Part shown: piece by piece, positions 61,136 to 64,000 of the stretch | How the letters are laid out: each line of letters starts with the position of its first letter | Numbering within the stretch: the first letter of the stretch is position 1 | Source of the DNA: Cinnamomum chago | Lineage: Eukaryota; Streptophyta; Magnoliopsida; Laurales; Lauraceae | Length of the DNA stretch: 64,000 nucleotides | Assembly (NCBI GenBank): GCA_038049695.1 | Contig: CP142458.1 | Location: forward strand, 59,615,501-59,679,500 | Reading direction: 5' to 3' | Notes under the pieces: generated by a model | The model's input: only the letters and a program-made list of their open reading frames with translations | Told to the model about the DNA's origin: nothing | The model's database searches: none | Translations under genes and position numbers: made by a program

Positions 61136-61684
61136 TTGATGACACAACATGCTTATGTGTAAAGCCTAAAGTAACATTTTGCTCGCTCACAAGAGATGTC
61201 TTCTACACTTTCCTATTTTAGTAAGAGACATCACCATTATCAGGTTTTTAGGAGTTTTATCCTTACATGTAATGACTGGGGCTCAAATGCATAACATTGT
61301 TTACGTGAAGGATGTCCAGTTAGTTTATGCAAAATATTGATTTCTCAATTCGGATGTTCTCCTTTACTTTTTTCATTTAATAAATACTAGCAAAAACATG
61401 GTGTGCTTAGCACGAGTAATATAATTCATAATGTTAAAATTTATAATAATAAATAAATAATAAAATTATTAGGTTTGAGTAATATTGCAATGGTAAAAAT
61501 TGCATTCAAAATCAATCATTGAAAAAAAAAACATATAATTGGTTAACTTCAAAATGAGAGCACAATTTGTTTATAATCAATTGCAAATTGACTTCAACAT
61601 TCCTTTAAAATCATAATAATCATTCGGGTAGGCCGATCACATTTTCATATATTTTCTCATTTTTTTTTCTTTATTTAATTTGGT

Positions 61685-61972
61685 TGATTCTAATACGGAA
61701 TTACAGAGAAATAAGAATATTGAGAATGAATTCGATGAATCCTTGTGATATCATTGAATGTCTTTAAATATATTGTATGGGCTTATTTACAGTAAGTTTG
61801 AACTCATTGATTTGGGTGATTTACAGGTATGATAGGAAACTAACTAATGATTACAAGTAATGTTAGTTGTACATAAATTGTCTGATGACCAAGTCATATG
61901 GGCCTGCTGTTTTTGTACTTGGACTGACCCAATAGGTTGAGTTGACCCATTTGGGTTGCTTCTATCTTTACA
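61685..61972 (-). mobile_element. 3' LTR of a minus-strand copia element
   Basis: On the minus strand it starts TGTAAAGATAG directly after a purine-rich tract (TTGAGGGG) and ends ATTAGAATCA, giving TG...CA ends over 288 bp. Confidence 0.6.
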
Positions 61973-64000
61973 CCCCTCAAGCTCTGGATGAGAAAATGTG
62001 AGCATCGAGAGCTTGGAGACCAAATGTTGGAACCGTGATGCCGTCTGAGTTTTGGTAAAGAAATATGCAAGTTGAGCAGTGGAAAGGATGAAAGAGAGTT
62101 GGATTGTATTATCTCAAACATGTTAACGAACGAAGTGACAGTCAACTTCAGCATGCTTTGTTCTTTCATGAAACACCTCATTGAATACTGATTTCTTAGC
62201 ACTTTCACTATCACTATAAAGAGGTGTTGATTTTGTAATAGGTACTCCTAAATCACAAAGGAGCCACCGAAGCCAGATGATCTCAATAGTGGTGTGTCCA
62301 ATAGCACGACATTTAGTTTCTGATGACAATTTAGAAACAACTTCTTGCTTCTTGCTTTTCCAGGAAACCAATGAGGAACCAAAAAAGTTGGCAAATCCAA
62401 TTGTCGAGCACCAATCATTCACACCTCCAACCCAATTGGAATAAGTAAAACCATGTAAGTGAAGACTTGAACTGGAGGACATTAGTGTTACTTGGTTTGT
62501 GGTCCTTGTAAATAGCGTAGAATCCGAAGACCAACAGCCCAATGAATAGATGTAGGATGAGTAACAAACTGACTGACAATATGAATAGAGTAAGCAATAT
62601 CAGGTTTGGTTGTAGTGAGCTATACCAAACTGCCAACAATCTCATAGTAGCGAGTAGCATCTGCTAAAGTAACACCATCTGTAATCTGAAGTTTAGAATT
62701 ATGTTCAATTAGAGTGGAAACAGATTTATGATCAGTTAGGCCCGCTCGTTGAATAACTTCACTATAGTACTTGGTTTGAGAAAGAAGAAAGCCAGTCGGA
62801 GAACCTTAAAAAATATCGAAGAGGACCCAAATCCTTCATTGTTTAAGAGATGTGATACCCATAGAATCATCACCTGAAACGACCATATCATCAACATAGA
62901 GTAAAAGGAAGACACATCCTTTTTCTGAATATCGTGTGAGTAGAACAGAATCATAAGCACTTTGACAAAAGCCAATACTAATAACAGAAGAGCTGAATCA
63001 ATCCAACTAAGCACGAGGAGCTTGTTCAAGACCATAAAGTGTTGATTAAGTTTGCAGACATGATGTGGCGGAAGAGCAAGGCCAAGAGGAACAGTCATAT
63101 AAATTTCTTCCTGAAGAAACCCATTTAAAAATGTATTTTTTACATCAGGTTGATATAGAGGTCATTGTCTAATGACTACCACTAAGATAAATGTTCAAAT
63201 AATAGTCATCTTGGCTAATGTTTCTTCATCATCTATTACATATTCCTAGTTATAGCCTTTGGCAACAAGGCGTGCTTTAAACCGATCGACGGAAGCATTA
63301 GACTTGGTCTTAATCTCAAAGACCCATTTACACCCAATAACATTTTTGTCAAGTGGAAGCGGAACAAGATCCCATGTATTAGTTTTATGAAGCGCGGCTA
63401 GTTCTTTCGCTATGGCAGATCTTCATTCTGGGGTGGTAATGGCTTCTTTGTATGATTGTGGTTCAGGTAAGGAACGTATGGCTGCAAGAAAAGATTTATA
63501 TGAAGAAGATAGGTGATCAGTGCAAACAAAGACAACGAGAGACATGTTTTCGAGAACGAACAGGATGCCTTTTATCAGTAGGAACACTTATATCAAGAAT
63601 AGTGGATCCAGGCACATGTACAAAAAAGTCACCTTTTTGACGACAAATGGTAGACTTGGATGGGTGGTGGTGGAGGTGGTAGCGGTGGTGAAGGTGGCAA
63701 AGTTGATTGTTCAAACAAGGTGGCGCAAATGACTGCTCATACGAAAAACAGGTCAGGGAAGGGTTCAAGAGGATAGAATGTATTAGTGGCAGGAGTAGAA
63801 ACATGTAAGGTATAAAAAGGAATATGTTCGAGAAACGTAACATTGCGAGAGATTCCCAATCTATTTGATTTAGGATCATATCATCGATATCCTTTTTGTT
63901 CAATTCCATAGCCTAAGAAAACACATATAGAAGACTTGGGTGAAAGTTTTGTCCGCTCATTGTTATTGAGGACCACAAAATAGGTGGAACCAAATTCATT
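61973..64000 (-). pseudogene. Ty1/copia pol remnant (RT and RNase H), continues beyond the window
   Basis: Read leftward from 64000: the end of the integrase region and linker (LGYGIELNKKGY; 63900-63600), then the RT start ([30 protein letters not shown]-like, 63345-63240). The RT YVDDM box follows (complement at 62884-62898), then RNase H (SWKSKKQ, IIWLRWLL, YSDSESA; 62540-62130). Frameshifts and stops are frequent, for example a stop just after the KGYN motif. The 5' half and other LTR lie outside the window. Confidence 0.92.

Larger units (their letters stand above)
59700..61684. other. Intergenic region right of DUF707 gene
   Basis: Contains a MITE-like repeat (60205-60392), AT and GT microsatellites (60393-60422) and a SINE-like repeat (61030-61135). 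No gene recognised. Confidence 0.5.

Noticed and set aside
1-64000. CRISPR arrays, bacterial operons, rRNA genes
   Set aside because: None seen. The tandem repeats lack the repeat-spacer pattern, and the gene structure is eukaryotic.

Overview
This is nuclear DNA from a seed plant, most likely an angiosperm. The evidence is spliced genes with plant-type protein families, Ty1/copia and Ty3/gypsy retrotransposons with initiator-tRNA primer sites, a LINE remnant, SINE-like and MITE-like repeats, and very long introns. The 15-21 kb introns would fit a large, repeat-rich genome such as a magnoliid, but the sequence alone does not fix the species.

Three host genes can be read. (1) ALG11 (ER alpha-1,2-mannosyltransferase of N-glycan precursor synthesis) is on the + strand in six visible exons from 861 to 29038. 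Its first exon(s) lie upstream of the window. One intron of about 20.8 kb (1148-21978) appears to use a GC-AG splice pair and is packed with repeats. (2) An early-nodulin-like phytocyanin with a GPI-anchor-type tail is on the - strand (31313-30642, two exons). (3) A complete DUF707 gene (lysine-ketoglutarate-reductase trans-splicing-related family) is on the - strand. It has 14 coding exons between 56893 and 33708 that join in phase to 393 codons plus stop, and one 15.4 kb intron holds several nested transposons.

Layout: 1-860, sequence upstream of the first visible ALG11 exon. 1148-14345, an unusual complex repeat. Part of it is an almost perfect 2 x 2.3 kb inverted duplication centred near 8822; each arm has a TATA box, a 5' exon, an intron and an unrecognised ORF of about 262 codons. 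The complex is sprinkled with a fixed-length 30-bp palindrome, often in pairs exactly 40 bp apart. 14356-15356, PBS and LTR of a minus-strand copia element. 15366-15926, broken BAHD acyltransferase. 18234-21410, truncated decayed copia element. 21979-29038, the remaining ALG11 exons. 29820-30290, minisatellite. 30642-31313, phytocyanin-like gene. 33708-56893 (5' UTR probably to about 59700), DUF707 gene. Its largest intron (34239-49759 side) holds a TRIM-like element (35876-36212), a LINE tail (38090-38370), a CRM-like chromovirus (38516-43828), a gag-only LTR element (43910-45618) and a solo LTR (47552-47895). 60205-60392, MITE-like inverted repeat. 61685-64000, 3' part of another minus-strand copia element that runs off the window.

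The three host genes have no evident functional link. The least explained feature is the hairpin-forming duplication in the ALG11 intron with its array of 30-bp palindromes.
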